Of a stretch of 64,000 nucleotides of DNA, positions 1 through 9,683 are shown one piece after another. The notes under the pieces are model-generated. The model saw only the letters and a list, made by a program, of their open reading frames with translations. It was not told the origin of the DNA and did no database searches. Where the stretch lies: assembly GCF_003268595.1 (NCBI RefSeq), contig NZ_CP029797.1, positions 2,811,501 to 2,875,500 on the forward strand, in the 5' to 3' direction. The position numbers and the translations under genes were made by a program. This stretch comes from Paraliobacillus zengyii (GTDB taxonomy: Bacteria; Bacillota; Bacilli; Bacillales; Amphibacillaceae). The stretch's first letter is position 1. The number at the start of each line of letters is the position of its first letter.

Positions 1-516
1 AAGACCTTCGATACTCTCTTCATCAACTTTTAGTATTTGATCATTAGGTTTTAAACCTGCTTGTTCTGCAGGAGAATCTTTTATCGGTGCAACAATAGTA
101 ACCTTACCATCAACCATACTAACTTCTGCACCAATCCCCTCAAAAGAAGACTCGATCTGTTCATTAAATTGTTCCATCGTTTCTTGGTCCATATAAACAC
201 TATATGGATCATCTAAAGTTGCGAGCATACCTTCAACTGCACCTTCGATCAACTGATCTTCATCAGCACTTTCTAAGTAGTTGTCCTGTATGACACTGTA
301 TGCTTGCATAACTTTTGAAAAAGTAGTTGATTCTCCAGCATCACTAAGAATTTCTTCTTGTTCATCCTCAGAAAGATCGGAAAAATTAACTGAGTCGATA
401 TTTTCTTCGGTTGATACAGTTTCTTGCAACAATTGCATACTGAAGAAAGTACCTACTCCACCAATAAGTACTGCAGCAACTATAATTAGAACTAGATAAT
501 TTTTCTTGATTTGCAC
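1..516 (-). CDS. ctpB: S41 family carboxy-terminal processing protease, N-terminal part
   Basis: The gene runs off the left edge, so only about 172 N-terminal residues are visible. They begin with a single hydrophobic segment (residues about 5-27) that is a signal anchor. A helical region follows, with a YSVIQDNYLE stretch typical of the S41 N-terminal domain, and then the start of a PDZ domain (GIGAEVSMVDGKVTIVAPIKDSPAEQAGLKPND in outline: EGIGAE, SPAEQAGL, GD-type turn). The serine/lysine catalytic core lies outside the window. I chose the GTG at 516 because GGGGTGA lies five bases upstream; an in-frame GTG at 525 is too close to that site. Family members are membrane-anchored extracytoplasmic proteases, and CtpB cleaves SpoIVFA in sporulating B. 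subtilis. Position downstream of ftsEX matches B. subtilis ctpB (yvjB); the gene symbol rests on that synteny. Confidence 0.85.
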   Translation of the reverse strand, partial: MQIKKNYLVLIIVAAVLIGGVGTFFSMQLLQETVSTEENIDSVNFSDLSEDEQEEILSDAGESTTFSKVMQAYSVIQDNYLESADEDQLIEGAVEGMLATLDDPYSVYMDQETMEQFNEQIESSFEGIGAEVSMVDGKVTIVAPIKDSPAEQAGLKPNDQILKVDEESIEGL

Positions 517-578
517 TTTTTTCACCCCGATTTTTTTGTTCAATATTATTTTCCTAGTGTACCATATGTATGACACAA

Positions 579-610
579 AAAGGCACCACAACATTTCGTG
601 CGATGCCTTT
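579..610 (-). terminator. Rho-independent terminator after the M23 hydrolase gene
   Basis: Read on the minus strand, AAAGGCATCGCAC pairs with GTGGTGCCTTT around an 8-base loop and is followed by a T run. It separates the murein hydrolase gene from the downstream protease gene. Confidence 0.75.
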
Positions 611-653
611 GTTTATTTAGATTATGCTTTTATTGTGAAAAGATGTGTACTTA

Positions 654-2048
654 TTATGGTAAATATGGTGATGGATTAATTGCGCCATGATAACTCCATC
701 CGCCATTGTGTACTTCAAAATGTAAATGACTTCCAAATGAGTTACCTGTATTACCCATTCCACCAATTGTTTGCCCTTGGGATACACTTTGCTCAAGCGA
801 TACCGCTCTACTATTTAAGTGTGCATATACAGTAGTTAGATTTAAGTCTGGATGATAGATATAAATTACATTACCATAACTTGAAGAATAGTTAGATCTG
901 GTAACAACACCTGATGCTGCTGCTTTAATTGTTGTACCGACACTATTCGCAATGTCTAAACCATAATGCATGCCACCGCCATTAAAGCTACGATAGCCAT
1001 AAGGAGAAGTGAGTGTTCCAGATGCTGGCATCACAAATGCAGCATTACTAGTAGATGGAGCTGGCTGTGATGCAGCTGGAGTAGAGCTTTCACCACTACT
1101 TGAGTCGCTATTATTTTCTGCTGCCGCCGCAGCTTCTTCTTTTGCTTTCTCTTCAGCTAATTGTTCTAATTCTTGTTTTTTTGATTCTGCTTCTTTCATT
1201 GCGTTAGCAATAATAGAGGCTTGATCATTTAATGTTTGCTGTTGTTCTGCTAACGTCATTGTGTATTCTTCTAATTCGCTATGCTGATCCTCTAAGTTCA
1301 CCATTAACGTTTCTTTTTCCGCCACTTGACTATCTAGTGTCGCTTGAATAGATTCAAGATCTTGCTTTTGGACAACTAAATTCGCTCGTTTATCTTCTAA
1401 GCTAGCTTTATCATCTTCTAATTGTGTCTTCTTATCTTCAACTGCTACTTTTTTGGTTTTCATATCTTCTTTATCAGCTTGATGTGCTTCCATGATACTT
1501 TGATCTTGATCCATGATTTTCGTTACAGCTGTTGCACGATTTAGAAAATCACCAAAGTTTTGTGCACCCATCAGTACTTGCAAATAACTGATATCTCCAC
1601 CATTTTGTTGAATAGCACGCAATCTATTTTTCAATAACTCTTCGCGCTCAGCAATTCGTTCTTCTAAGACTACTATTTCTTCTTCTAAGACTACTATCTC
1701 TTCTTCTGTTTCTTCTATTTCTGTTTCTGTTGAACTAATCTCTTGATTAGTAGTTGATATTTCACTTTCTTTGTTTGCTAACTTCGTTTGCGTTGCTTGT
1801 AAATCAGCATTAATCGTTTCTATCTCACTTGTAACTTCACTCTGTTCAGCTTCATTTTCAGCAATTTTCTCTTCTGTTTCTTCCGTTTCACTTGTAACAT
1901 TGCCAGACTCTTCATTTATAGTGCTCTTTTCACTTTCTAGATCATTCAATTTCTCATCCAAACTAGAGATGTCTTCTGCAGTTACTGGTGATATCGTAAA
2001 CCCAATTATCGTTGTGAAAATTAAAAGGTACATGATGATTTTTTTCAT
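654..2048 (-). CDS. Secreted coiled-coil M23 murein hydrolase (FtsEX-linked)
   Basis: This 464-residue protein has a signal peptide ending near PVTA-ED (about residue 24). A very long Glu/Gln/Ser/Thr-rich coiled coil follows (about 25-300), then a low-complexity Ala/Ser/Pro linker. A C-terminal M23 LytM-type peptidase domain (about 345-464) ends the protein. The zinc ligands are visible as the HYGLD pair (H..D) and the HLHFEVH motif. The architecture is that of EnvC, PcsB and other FtsEX-activated peptidoglycan hydrolases. The gene lies directly downstream of ftsX, 81 bp away. By analogy the membrane complex FtsEX would use ATP hydrolysis to open the coiled coil and switch on the peptidase during wall growth or division. 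B. subtilis FtsEX instead activates CwlO, a D,L-endopeptidase of another fold, so the partner assignment here is inference from neighbourhood and domain plan. Confidence 0.88.
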   Translation of the reverse strand: MKKIIMYLLIFTTIIGFTISPVTAEDISSLDEKLNDLESEKSTINEESGNVTSETEETEEKIAENEAEQSEVTSEIETINADLQATQTKLANKESEISTTNQEISSTETEIEETEEEIVVLEEEIVVLEERIAEREELLKNRLRAIQQNGGDISYLQVLMGAQNFGDFLNRATAVTKIMDQDQSIMEAHQADKEDMKTKKVAVEDKKTQLEDDKASLEDKRANLVVQKQDLESIQATLDSQVAEKETLMVNLEDQHSELEEYTMTLAEQQQTLNDQASIIANAMKEAESKKQELEQLAEEKAKEEAAAAAENNSDSSSGESSTPAASQPAPSTSNAAFVMPASGTLTSPYGYRSFNGGGMHYGLDIANSVGTTIKAAASGVVTRSNYSSSYGNVIYIYHPDLNLTTVYAHLNSRAVSLEQSVSQGQTIGGMGNTGNSFGSHLHFEVHNGGWSYHGAINPSPYLP

Positions 2049-2103
2049 GGTAAAGAATCCTCCCCCTCTAGTAATCTAGCTTTTTAGTTCCGATAATCTA
2101 TGT

Positions 2104-2137
2104 AAGTATAAATCTCTTAAAGAAGAGATTTATACTT
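2104..2137 (-). terminator. 15-bp perfect hairpin overlapping the ftsX stop codon
   Basis: AAGTATAAATCTCTT pairs perfectly with AAGAGATTTATACTT around the loop AAAG. The arm at 2123-2137 contains the last codons and the TAA stop (2130-2132) of ftsX. On the minus strand the hairpin is followed by ACATAG, not by a T run. It is therefore more likely an RNA-processing or stability element, or a weak attenuator, between ftsX and the hydrolase gene than a strong terminator. Confidence 0.6.
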
Positions 2138-3023
2138 TTAGAAACTTCCGAACACTCATAACGCTTCCCCAAATACCTATTGATGCTCCAATTACTAAAA
2201 TCAGTAATGCCAATTGCCATGCAAATGGTGAAAATGGTAGTATTTCTAGAAAACTAAATTGATTAATTGATGAAGCATTAGCATCTAGATAGTAATAACC
2301 TGTTAATAAAACCGCAACTGGAATAATACTTCCTAGTACACCAAGTAAAAGACCTTCGACAAAGAACGGCCAGCGAATAAATCCGTTCGTTGCACCAACC
2401 AACTTCATTACACCAATCTCTTTACTACGTGCCATTATCGTAATTTTTATTGTGTTTGAGATTAAGAATATTGCTGTGAATACTAATCCTAAGATAAGGA
2501 CAAGACCTATATTCCGAGCATATTCATTAAATTTAAACAAATTTTGCACAACGTCTTGTCCATAATTTACTTTTTCAACATTTTCTATCTCTTCAATTTC
2601 TTGTGCAATTGTCAATGTTTCTTGAGGATCTGTTGTTTTAACAATATAAGCATTATTTAAAGGATTATCTTGTTCATATAACTCCCATGCGCCGCCTTCA
2701 TCACCCATGCTTGATATTAGGCTTTCTAACTCTTCCTCTTTTGTTGCGAAGTCAACAGTCGATACTTCTGCAATCTCATCTATCTGGTCACCGACTGCTT
2801 CAATTTCTTCTTCATCTGCAGTTAATTCAACTAAAACCTTAATTTCAACGTCTTCTTCTAAATTATCAGCGACATGATTCAAGTTAAGCATGAGCGCTAA
2901 GAATGCACCAACTAAAATTAATGTCGTGGTTACTGCACCGACAGAAGCAATGGTCATCCATCCATTACGCCAAATATTTTTTGTACCTTCACGAAGATGT
3001 CTTTTAATTGTATTAAATCTCAT
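2130..3023 (-). CDS. ftsX: Cell division ABC transporter permease FtsX
   Basis: FtsX is the membrane half of FtsEX, which transmits ATP hydrolysis across the membrane to activate extracellular peptidoglycan hydrolases. The 297-residue protein starts MRFNTIKRHLREG. It has a first membrane helix at about residues 22-45, an extracellular domain rich in Glu/Asp (about 48-160), and then three helices in the C-terminal half. The intracellular SKEIGVMKLVGATNGFIRWPF segment is a typical FtsX coupling motif. I start it at ATG 3023 because GAGGTGA lies correctly upstream; a longer open frame to 3056 would lie wholly in ftsE. The start overlaps the ftsE stop by 11 bp, which fits translational coupling. 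The gene is followed by an M23 hydrolase, its probable effector. Confidence 0.95.
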   Translation of the reverse strand: MRFNTIKRHLREGTKNIWRNGWMTIASVGAVTTTLILVGAFLALMLNLNHVADNLEEDVEIKVLVELTADEEEIEAVGDQIDEIAEVSTVDFATKEEELESLISSMGDEGGAWELYEQDNPLNNAYIVKTTDPQETLTIAQEIEEIENVEKVNYGQDVVQNLFKFNEYARNIGLVLILGLVFTAIFLISNTIKITIMARSKEIGVMKLVGATNGFIRWPFFVEGLLLGVLGSIIPVAVLLTGYYYLDANASSINQFSFLEILPFSPFAWQLALLILVIGASIGIWGSVMSVRKFLKV

Positions 3024-3699
3024 AGCCGTATTCACCTCGATGTTGATCACGCACAACTAAGCCATCTTCAATAGCAATTACGCGTTTTTTTATCGTGTTG
3101 ACAATTTCTTTACTGTGGGTAGCCATAATAATTGTTGTACCCGTTGCATTTATTTCTTCTAGTATCTTCATAATTTCCCAAGATGTTTCCGGATCTAGAT
3201 TACCTGTTGGTTCATCCGCAATGACTAGTTTGGGGAAGTTGACAATCGCTCTGGCAATTGACACTCTTTGTTGTTCGCCACCTGAAAGTTCATCTGGGAT
3301 AAATCGCGCCTTATTTTTTAAACCAACCAAGTCAAGAACTTCCATCACACGTTTACGAGTACCACGTGGTGACTCTTCTAATACTTCTAAAGCAAAAGCT
3401 ATATTTTCATAGACTGTGAGTTTTGGTAATAGTTTAAAGTCTTGGTAGACAACGCCAATATCTCTTCTTAGGTAGGGGACATGTTTTCGTTTCATTTTGG
3501 AGATATCTTTATCGTTAACTTTTATTGTTCCTTTTGAGGCTAATACTTCACGGAAAATTAGTTTAATAAATGTTGATTTACCAGCACCACTAGGACCAAC
3601 AACATAAACAAATTCACCAGGTTCTATTGCTATATCTATACCATTTAGTGCCGTAACACCATTTGGATATGTTTTATATACACCTTGCATTTGTATCAT
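3013..3699 (-). CDS. ftsE: Cell division ABC transporter ATPase FtsE
   Basis: This 228-residue ATPase starts MIQMQGVYKTYPNGV. It carries Walker A (GPSGAGKST), the ABC signature (LSGGEQQRVSIARAI), Walker B (LVIADEPTGNLD) and the switch histidine (MATHSKEIV). These are standard for FtsE of the LolD/MacB-like class. ATG 3699 is preferred over the upstream in-frame ATG at 3828 because AAAGGTGAT lies just upstream and family members start at this point. FtsE acts at the inner face of the membrane with FtsX, and the two genes overlap. In B. subtilis the pair is needed for cell elongation and timely sporulation through CwlO activation. Confidence 0.96.
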   Translation of the reverse strand: MIQMQGVYKTYPNGVTALNGIDIAIEPGEFVYVVGPSGAGKSTFIKLIFREVLASKGTIKVNDKDISKMKRKHVPYLRRDIGVVYQDFKLLPKLTVYENIAFALEVLEESPRGTRKRVMEVLDLVGLKNKARFIPDELSGGEQQRVSIARAIVNFPKLVIADEPTGNLDPETSWEIMKILEEINATGTTIIMATHSKEIVNTIKKRVIAIEDGLVVRDQHRGEYGYEI

Positions 3700-3940
3700 A
3701 TTTTTTATCACCTTTATTGTTAGTTTATTTTCTAGATGTAGGACAACTGTTACCAAATGATAGTCACAGCTTGTCTTAAAATATTTGACCTGTTCATTAT
3801 AACATCTATTTTCACTTTTTTTAGACATTTTTTTATTACATTTTCATTTCAAACCCTGTTAATAATTACAAAATTCGCAAATACGGTAAACTTTTTGTTA
3901 TGATTTGGAACATTCCCTTACTTAATCTGTTAAATAAAAA

Positions 3941-3982
3941 CTAAGAAGAAGATTCTAAATTATCATCGAATCTTCTTCTTAG
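3941..3982 (-). terminator. Rho-independent terminator after the YitT-family gene
   Basis: A perfect 15-bp stem, CTAAGAAGAAGATTC with its complement, encloses a 12-base loop. On the minus strand it is followed by TTTTTATTT. It ends the YitT-family transcript before ftsE. Confidence 0.85.
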
Positions 3983-4013
3983 ATTTAGTAGATCTATACT
4001 CTAGTTACTCAAT

Positions 4014-4880
4014 TCATGTATTTTTAAATCCTTCTCCTAATACTTCACTTGCATTCATTGCAACAACAAAAGCTTTTGAATCAACACGACGCACCATCTG
4101 TGTCACTTTACTAAATTCATTTTGGGTAACAACACACATAATAATTTTACGGTTTTCGTTCGTATAACCACCTTCAGCATTCCAAACAGTCACACCACGA
4201 TCTATATCTTTTAAAAGCACTTGTCGAACTTCTTCAACTTGATCTGTTATTATCATAATATTCTTCGACGTATTAAAACCAACTTGAACGAGGTCAATCG
4301 TGCGACTTGTAACAAATAAGCCAATTAAAGCATATAACCCTTGTTCCACAGAAAAGACAAAGGTGGCAGTTATTACAATCAGGCCATCAAATAGTGCAAC
4401 ACATATCCCTAAAGGTAATGGAAAGTATTTATGCAGTACTTGTGCCGCTAAATCAATACCACCAGTAGACGCTTTACCACGAAATACGATACCTATTCCA
4501 AGGCCAGCGCTCATGCCACCAAATATAGCACCTAACAATGGATCTGGTGTGGCTGCATTCCAATCACTTGTTACGAATACGAACAAAGGTAAAACGATTG
4601 TTCCTACTAAAGTTTTTAATCCAAACTTACTTCCTAATATTAGAATACCGATTATAAAGAGTGGAATGTTTATCGCCCACTGAACTAATGAGGGTTCCCA
4701 GCCAAAAACAGACTTCGTAATCGTACTTATTCCAGCAACTCCACCAGAAGCTACTTCATTTGGCAAAAGAAATAGATTAAATGCAATAGCTACCAAAAAT
4801 GCACCTATTAATACATAACTATATTCTATTATATGAATGAAGACGATTGGCACAGGTTCCCGTCTATATTTTGCAATCAA
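4014..4880 (-). CDS. YitT family membrane protein (DUF161 + DUF2179)
   Basis: The protein has an N-terminal membrane domain of about five to six helices. It opens with IEYSYVLIGAFLVAIAFNLFLLPNEVASGG in outline, where the LLPN..A.GG element is the hallmark of the YitT family. A soluble C-terminal DUF2179 domain follows (about residues 210-288: VGFNTSKNIMIITDQ, VTVWNAEGGYTNENRK). Function is unknown for most members, although the family is common in Bacillus. I place the start at the TTG at 4880 (288 residues), seven bases after GAGGTG. The open frame extends to an ATG at 4943 that lacks a ribosome binding site. B. subtilis carries a YitT-family gene (yvjA) in the same neighbourhood, so this is probably part of the ancestral block. 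Confidence 0.85.
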   Translation of the reverse strand: MIAKYRREPVPIVFIHIIEYSYVLIGAFLVAIAFNLFLLPNEVASGGVAGISTITKSVFGWEPSLVQWAINIPLFIIGILILGSKFGLKTLVGTIVLPLFVFVTSDWNAATPDPLLGAIFGGMSAGLGIGIVFRGKASTGGIDLAAQVLHKYFPLPLGICVALFDGLIVITATFVFSVEQGLYALIGLFVTSRTIDLVQVGFNTSKNIMIITDQVEEVRQVLLKDIDRGVTVWNAEGGYTNENRKIIMCVVTQNEFSKVTQMVRRVDSKAFVVAMNASEVLGEGFKNT

Positions 4881-5079
4881 AATAAAACACCTCAAACTTT
4901 CTATATTACTATCCGTCATTTTCAACCTTAAGGAGTATATCATTGTTTATAATAAGAGGACAACCGTTTTTAGTAGAGTATAGTAATGGAGTAATGTAGC
5001 AAACTCAATAATTCATATGAAAGTGCTCGGTAAGAGAAGCTTTAAAGCACAACTCTTCAAATATAGTTTATTATAAAAA

Positions 5080-5115
5080 AAAGGAACTTTAGCATATTTC
5101 AGCTGAAGTTCCTTT
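5080..5115 (-). terminator. Rho-independent terminator of prfB
   Basis: On the minus strand AAAGGAACTTCAGC pairs with GCTAAAGTTCCTTT (one G-U pair), followed by a run of eight T. It lies 12 bp past the prfB stop codon. Confidence 0.9.
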
Positions 5116-5126
5116 ATCTTTACTAG

Positions 5127-6228
5127 TTAAGCCAATTGTGAGCGCAAATATGCATCAATAAATGGATTGATATCCCCATCCATTACACCGTTCGTATTTC
5201 CTACTTCCATATTTGTACGATGATCTTTTACCATGGAATAAGGATGGAATACATAGGAACGTATTTGACTGCCCCAGCCAATTTCTTTTTGTTCTCCCCT
5301 AATCTCATCTAATTCAGACTGTTGTTTTTCAATTTGTAATTGATACAACTTTGCTTTCAACATCTTCATTGCTTGATCACGATTTTTAATTTGTGAACGC
5401 TCTGACTGACATGTAACAACAGAATTAGTAGGTACATGGGTAATTCGGACAGCTGAATCAGTTGTATTAATATGCTGACCACCAGCACCACTTGCACGAT
5501 ATGTGTCAATCTTAAGATCTTCCGTATTAATTTCAATATCAATATCATCATCTAGTTCCGGCATAATATCACAGGATACAAAAGAAGTATGGCGTCTACC
5601 TGAAGCATCAAATGGCGATATTCGCACTAAACGATGTACACCTTTTTCTGCTTTCAAATAACCATAGGCATTGTGACCTTTAATTAATAAAGTCACACTT
5701 TTCACACCCGCTTCCTCTCCAGGTAAATAGTCTAATGTTTCAACTTTAAATCCTTTCGATTCTGCCCAACGTGTGTACATCCGAAGTAACATGCTAGCCC
5801 AATCTTGTGACTCCGTACCACCTGCACCAGGATGCAATTCTAAAATCGCATTATTTTTATCGTATGGTTCACTAAGTAGCATAAATAATTCAAACCGTTT
5901 TAACGCTTCGCTTAATAAGTGTACTTCATTTTCCAAATCAGCTCGTAACTCTTCATCATTTTCTTCTTTAACAAGCTCATATGAAAGCACAACGTTTTCC
6001 AAACTTTCCACGTGCTGATCAAACGTATGAACAAACTCTTTTAATTCATTTACATCCGCAATAACTTTTTGTGCTGTTTCTTGGCTATCCCAAAAACCAG
6101 GCTCTGACATTTGATTTTCTAACTCTGCAATGCGCGTGCGCTTCTCTTCTAAGTCAAAGAGACCCCCTAAAGTCTGTTAGTTGTTGCTCTATACTATCTA
6201 ATTCATGTCTTATCTCTGCTAATTCCAT
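5127..6228 (-). CDS. prfB: Peptide chain release factor 2, with programmed +1 frameshift
   Basis: RF2 reads UGA and UAA stop codons and triggers peptidyl-tRNA hydrolysis. The first 24 codons (ATG at 6228, GAGGTG upstream) end in an in-frame TGA at 6154-6156. The context is the classic autoregulatory site: an internal Shine-Dalgarno-like AGGGGG, then CTT TGA C. A +1 slip at CTT-T gives Leu-Asp-Leu-Glu-Glu-Lys and joins the 327-residue main frame that runs to 5127, for a protein of about 366 residues. The stop-codon recognition tripeptide SPF ([11 protein letters not shown]) and the catalytic GGQ ([14 protein letters not shown]) are both present. The gene follows secA, as in B. subtilis. When RF2 is scarce, slow termination at TGA favours the shift, so the protein controls its own synthesis. 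Confidence 0.97.
6154..6170 (-). promoter_or_regulatory. prfB: prfB programmed +1 frameshift site
   Basis: The minus-strand sequence AGGGGGTCTCTTTGAC holds an SD-like AGGGGG three bases before CTT, followed by the TGA stop and C. This matches the conserved RF2 recoding site, with TCT in place of the more usual TAT before CTT. Confidence 0.95.
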
Positions 6229-6279
6229 TTTCTACACCTCTTATAATCATTCATTTCTCTAGCATTCATACAATAGACA

Positions 6280-6306
6280 AGACACTTCCAATTAAGGAAG
6301 TGTCTC
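6280..6306 (-). terminator. Hairpin between secA and prfB
   Basis: AGACACTTCC pairs perfectly with GGAAGTGTCT around a 7-base loop, just past the secA stop. The following bases on the minus strand (TGTCTATTG) are only weakly T-rich. It may be a partial terminator that lets some secA transcript read into prfB. Confidence 0.6.
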
Positions 6307-6320
6307 TCTATCTTATCTCA

Positions 6321-8828
6321 TTACTTACCATGACACTGTTTATACTTTTTACCGCTTCCGCAAGGACATGGATCGTTACGTCCAACGCTGTCTGCTTTGA
6401 TAAAAGGTTGCTTTTTCTTTTTCTTCTTCTCTTGATCACCTGAAACTGCTGTTGCATCTTTTGCTACTTCTTGACGTTTTAAGTTTTCACGGACTTGTGC
6501 TTTCATTACATAACGTGCAACTTCTTCATTAATGGACTCAACCATTTGTTCAAACATCGCAAAGCCTTCCATTTGATATTCACGTAATGGATCATTTTGT
6601 CCATATGCACGTAGGTGAATACCTTGACGAAGCTGATCCATTTGATCAATATGATCCATCCATTTTGTATCAACTGTTCGAAGTACAATAACTTTTTCAA
6701 ACTCACGCATTTGATCTGGTGTCAGTTCTTCCTCTTTTTTATCATATTTTTCATCGACTTTTTCAAGGATAAAATCGATCATTTCTTGAGGCTCTTTACC
6801 TTTTAGATCTTCCTCTACTAAATAGTCGTCTTCAACTAAATTAGCATGGACATATTCTATGATCGTTTGCGTTTCCCATTTCTCCGCATCATCATCTTGT
6901 GTATGTGTATGGACTGTCTGTTCTACTACCGTTTTAATCATTTCTTCGATAATATCACGTAAATTATCAGAATCTATTACATCAAAACGCTGTTTATAAA
7001 TAATTTCACGTTGTTCACGTAAAACATCATCATACGAAAGAACTGTCTTACGTGCATCGAAGTTATTTCCTTCTACACGTTTTTGTGCAGATTCGACTGC
7101 ACGAGATACAACTTTACTTTCAATTGGTTGGCTATCGTCCATACCAAAGCGATCCATCATGGCACGCATATTATCAGAACCGAATCGACGCATCAATTCA
7201 TCTTCCATTGATAAATAGAACCTTGTAATACCTGGATCACCTTGACGACCTGAACGACCACGCAACTGGTTATCAATACGTCGAGATTCATGACGTTCTG
7301 TACCAATAACAGCTAATCCTCCACGTTCAATTACACCTTCACCAAGTTTAATATCCGTACCACGACCAGCCATGTTTGTAGCAATCGTGACTGCGCCAGG
7401 TTGTCCGGCATTTTCGATGATTTCTGCTTCACGATAGTGGTTCTTCGCGTTTAATACATTATGCTTCACGCCGGCCTTTTTAAGATAGTTTGATATTATT
7501 TCTGATGTTTCTACCGCTACAGTACCAACCAATACTGGTTGCCCTGCTTCGTATCGTTCTTTAATATCCTCAACCACAGCCTGGAACTTACCGTTAATTG
7601 ATTTGAAAATTAAATCTGCTTTGTCATCACGGACAATTACACGGTTAGTTGGGATCGCAATAACAACCATGTTATATATATTCCGAAACTCTTCTTCCTC
7701 CGTTTTTGCTGTACCTGTCATACCTGCTAACTTATCATACATTCGGAAGAAGTTTTGGAATGTAATAGAAGCAAGTGTCATGCTTTCGTTTTGAATCTGT
7801 AAGCCTTCCTTTGCTTCAATTGCTTGATGGAGACCATCACTGTAACGACGTCCCTTCATTAAACGACCAGTAAATTGGTCAACAATCACGACTTGTTCCT
7901 CTTCGATAACATAATCCATATCGCGTTGCATCGCTACAGTTGCCTTTAATGCTTGGTTAATATGGTGTGTTAATGTTACATGATTAAGGTCAAACAAGTT
8001 TTCAATATTGAAAAAGCGTTCTGCTTTATTTATACCTTCTTCTGTTAATTGAACACCTTTTGTTTTCTCATCGTAGGTATAATCTGTTTCGTCCTTAAGT
8101 CCACCAATAAATGCATTTGCCTGGTTATATAAACTAGCAGATTTACGTGCAGATCCAGAAATGATTAATGGTGTACGTGCTTCATCAATCAAAATCGAAT
8201 CGACCTCATCAATAATAGCAAAATGCAATGGGCGTTGAACCATTTGTTCTTTATACAGCACCATGTTATCTCTTAAATAGTCAAAACCAAATTCGTTATT
8301 TGTTCCATACGTAATGTCTGCTAAATAGGCAGCTCTTTTCTCTTCTTTAGTTAAACTATTGACATTTAATCCAACAGTCAGCCCAAGGAAGGTGAACAGA
8401 GCACCCATTTCACGTGCGTCACGTTCTGCTAAATATTCATTGACTGTAATAATGTGTACACCTTTACCTGTTACGGCGTTTAGATATGCTGGCATAGTAG
8501 AGGCTAATGTCTTACCTTCACCTGTCTTCATCTCAGCAATATCACCTTGATGCAATACTAAAGCTCCTAATATCTGAACTGGAAATGGATGCATATTTAA
8601 TACACGTTTTGCTGCTTCACGCACAATCGCATAAGATTCTACTAATAAATCATCTAAAGTTTCCCCATCTTGATAGCGCTTTTGAAACTCTGTAGTTTTT
8701 TCACGTATTTCCTCATCAGATAACTTTTGATATTCTGGCTCCATCGCTTCTATTTCATCAACTGTTTTTTGCAATTGATTAAGTTGTCTCTGGTTACCGT
8801 CAAAAACTTTTTTTAGTAATCCACGCAT
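6321..8828 (-). CDS. secA: Preprotein translocase ATPase SecA
   Basis: SecA is the essential motor that pushes preproteins through SecYEG. The 835-residue protein has Walker A as MKTGEGKTL and a [16 protein letters not shown] box. It also has the helicase-like [13 protein letters not shown] and [13 protein letters not shown] segments and the C-terminal zinc-binding tail [15 protein letters not shown]. The start is the ATG at 8828, eight bases after GAGGAG; a second ATG six bases upstream is out of frame. In B. subtilis secA lies between hpf (yvyD) and prfB. Here prfB is still next to it, but hpf is 34 kb away behind the carbohydrate block. Confidence 0.98.
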   Translation of the reverse strand: MRGLLKKVFDGNQRQLNQLQKTVDEIEAMEPEYQKLSDEEIREKTTEFQKRYQDGETLDDLLVESYAIVREAAKRVLNMHPFPVQILGALVLHQGDIAEMKTGEGKTLASTMPAYLNAVTGKGVHIITVNEYLAERDAREMGALFTFLGLTVGLNVNSLTKEEKRAAYLADITYGTNNEFGFDYLRDNMVLYKEQMVQRPLHFAIIDEVDSILIDEARTPLIISGSARKSASLYNQANAFIGGLKDETDYTYDEKTKGVQLTEEGINKAERFFNIENLFDLNHVTLTHHINQALKATVAMQRDMDYVIEEEQVVIVDQFTGRLMKGRRYSDGLHQAIEAKEGLQIQNESMTLASITFQNFFRMYDKLAGMTGTAKTEEEEFRNIYNMVVIAIPTNRVIVRDDKADLIFKSINGKFQAVVEDIKERYEAGQPVLVGTVAVETSEIISNYLKKAGVKHNVLNAKNHYREAEIIENAGQPGAVTIATNMAGRGTDIKLGEGVIERGGLAVIGTERHESRRIDNQLRGRSGRQGDPGITRFYLSMEDELMRRFGSDNMRAMMDRFGMDDSQPIESKVVSRAVESAQKRVEGNNFDARKTVLSYDDVLREQREIIYKQRFDVIDSDNLRDIIEEMIKTVVEQTVHTHTQDDDAEKWETQTIIEYVHANLVEDDYLVEEDLKGKEPQEMIDFILEKVDEKYDKKEEELTPDQMREFEKVIVLRTVDTKWMDHIDQMDQLRQGIHLRAYGQNDPLREYQMEGFAMFEQMVESINEEVARYVMKAQVRENLKRQEVAKDATAVSGDQEKKKKKKQPFIKADSVGRNDPCPCGSGKKYKQCHGK

Positions 8829-8937
8829 GTCATACGCTCCTCTATTGATTAAAATGTTCTTTTTTTATATTATATCATGATACTATTCGTCTATTCTCAA
8901 TCATAACACTAGCATTTCGTAATGACAAGAATTGAAA

Positions 8938-8973
8938 AAGTAGCGACTTTAGCTTAATAAGCAGTCACTACTT
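8938..8973 (-). terminator. Rho-independent terminator of the 9010-9624 gene
   Basis: AGTAGCGACT pairs with AGTCACTACT (one G-U), with an inner GCTTAATAAGC self-complementary element. On the minus strand it runs into TTTTTC. Confidence 0.75.
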
Positions 8974-9009
8974 CTAATTACTTCCACGCATTTTTATTTT
9001 ACATTCCAT

Positions 9010-9624
9010 TCAGGGTAATAACACGTCCATTACACTTTGGACATATTCCAAATTGCTACTAGTAGCAGGTATGAGAATGAATGTGTCATTAAAACTCTCA
9101 TCATCAAAATAAGCTATGTTTTTGGTGCTTATACCGTATACTTCATTTGTTCCAAAATCAATTAATTCGTATTGTTCTTGATTAAGCTGTTTCAAATCAA
9201 TTACCTCAGAAAGGGGAAGAAAAATATCTTCTTCTATTAATTGTGTTGCTAGTGTTTCATCAGTTATCATAATATCGATCTGACCAACAGAAATAGCTGC
9301 AGACATTTTTTGCATTTGATCAAAGGCATTTTCTTCAATTTTACCACCTTTGTGTTGTATGTATTCAATGTATAATGTAAACGCCTCAAATGAATGTTCT
9401 GACAGGTCTTCTTCCACTTGTTCAATCACAGGTAAACTTGCTTCACTTACTACCATTATTTCCACAACTTTTTCTTCTTCTCCAAAAATATTTCCTATCA
9501 TTATATAGAGAAATAAAACCGCAGAAACACTACCAATTATATGTAATTTATAATACTCCCAAATATAATCTATTTTTTCTCTTCTACTTGACATCGTCTT
9601 TAATGTGGCGATTAATCGCTTCAT
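9010..9624 (-). CDS. Conserved single-pass membrane protein of unknown function
   Basis: I do not recognise a named family. The 204-residue protein has a basic cytoplasmic start (KRLIATLKTMSSRREKIDYIWEYYKLH), one membrane helix at about residues 31-48 (IIGSVSAVLFLYIMIGNIF), and an acidic extracytoplasmic domain of about 150 residues. That domain contains repeated 'VGQIDIMITDE', 'LPLSEVIDL' and 'YGISTKN' elements. These are loosely like the ligand-binding lobes of solute-binding proteins, but this is only a visual resemblance. The start is ATG 9624 with AGGAGAGG upstream. It is the first gene upstream of secA, so it marks the left end of the inserted block. An inverted repeat lies 60-117 bp upstream of its start. 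Confidence 0.6.
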   Translation of the reverse strand: MKRLIATLKTMSSRREKIDYIWEYYKLHIIGSVSAVLFLYIMIGNIFGEEEKVVEIMVVSEASLPVIEQVEEDLSEHSFEAFTLYIEYIQHKGGKIEENAFDQMQKMSAAISVGQIDIMITDETLATQLIEEDIFLPLSEVIDLKQLNQEQYELIDFGTNEVYGISTKNIAYFDDESFNDTFILIPATSSNLEYVQSVMDVLLP

Positions 9625-9683
9625 AAGATACCTCTCCTGTACAAAACAAATTGAAACATGCTACTGTACTTTCCACTGTTTTC

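Noticed and set aside
1009..1224. Plus-strand frame within the M23 hydrolase gene
   Set aside because: It is the antisense shadow of the low-complexity Ala/Ser/Glu linker; the minus-strand gene has signal peptide, coiled coil and catalytic motifs.
6110..6228. prfB as a disrupted gene with a premature TGA
   Set aside because: The stop lies in the standard RF2 frameshift context (AGGGGG, CTT TGA C), so the gene is intact and recoded.
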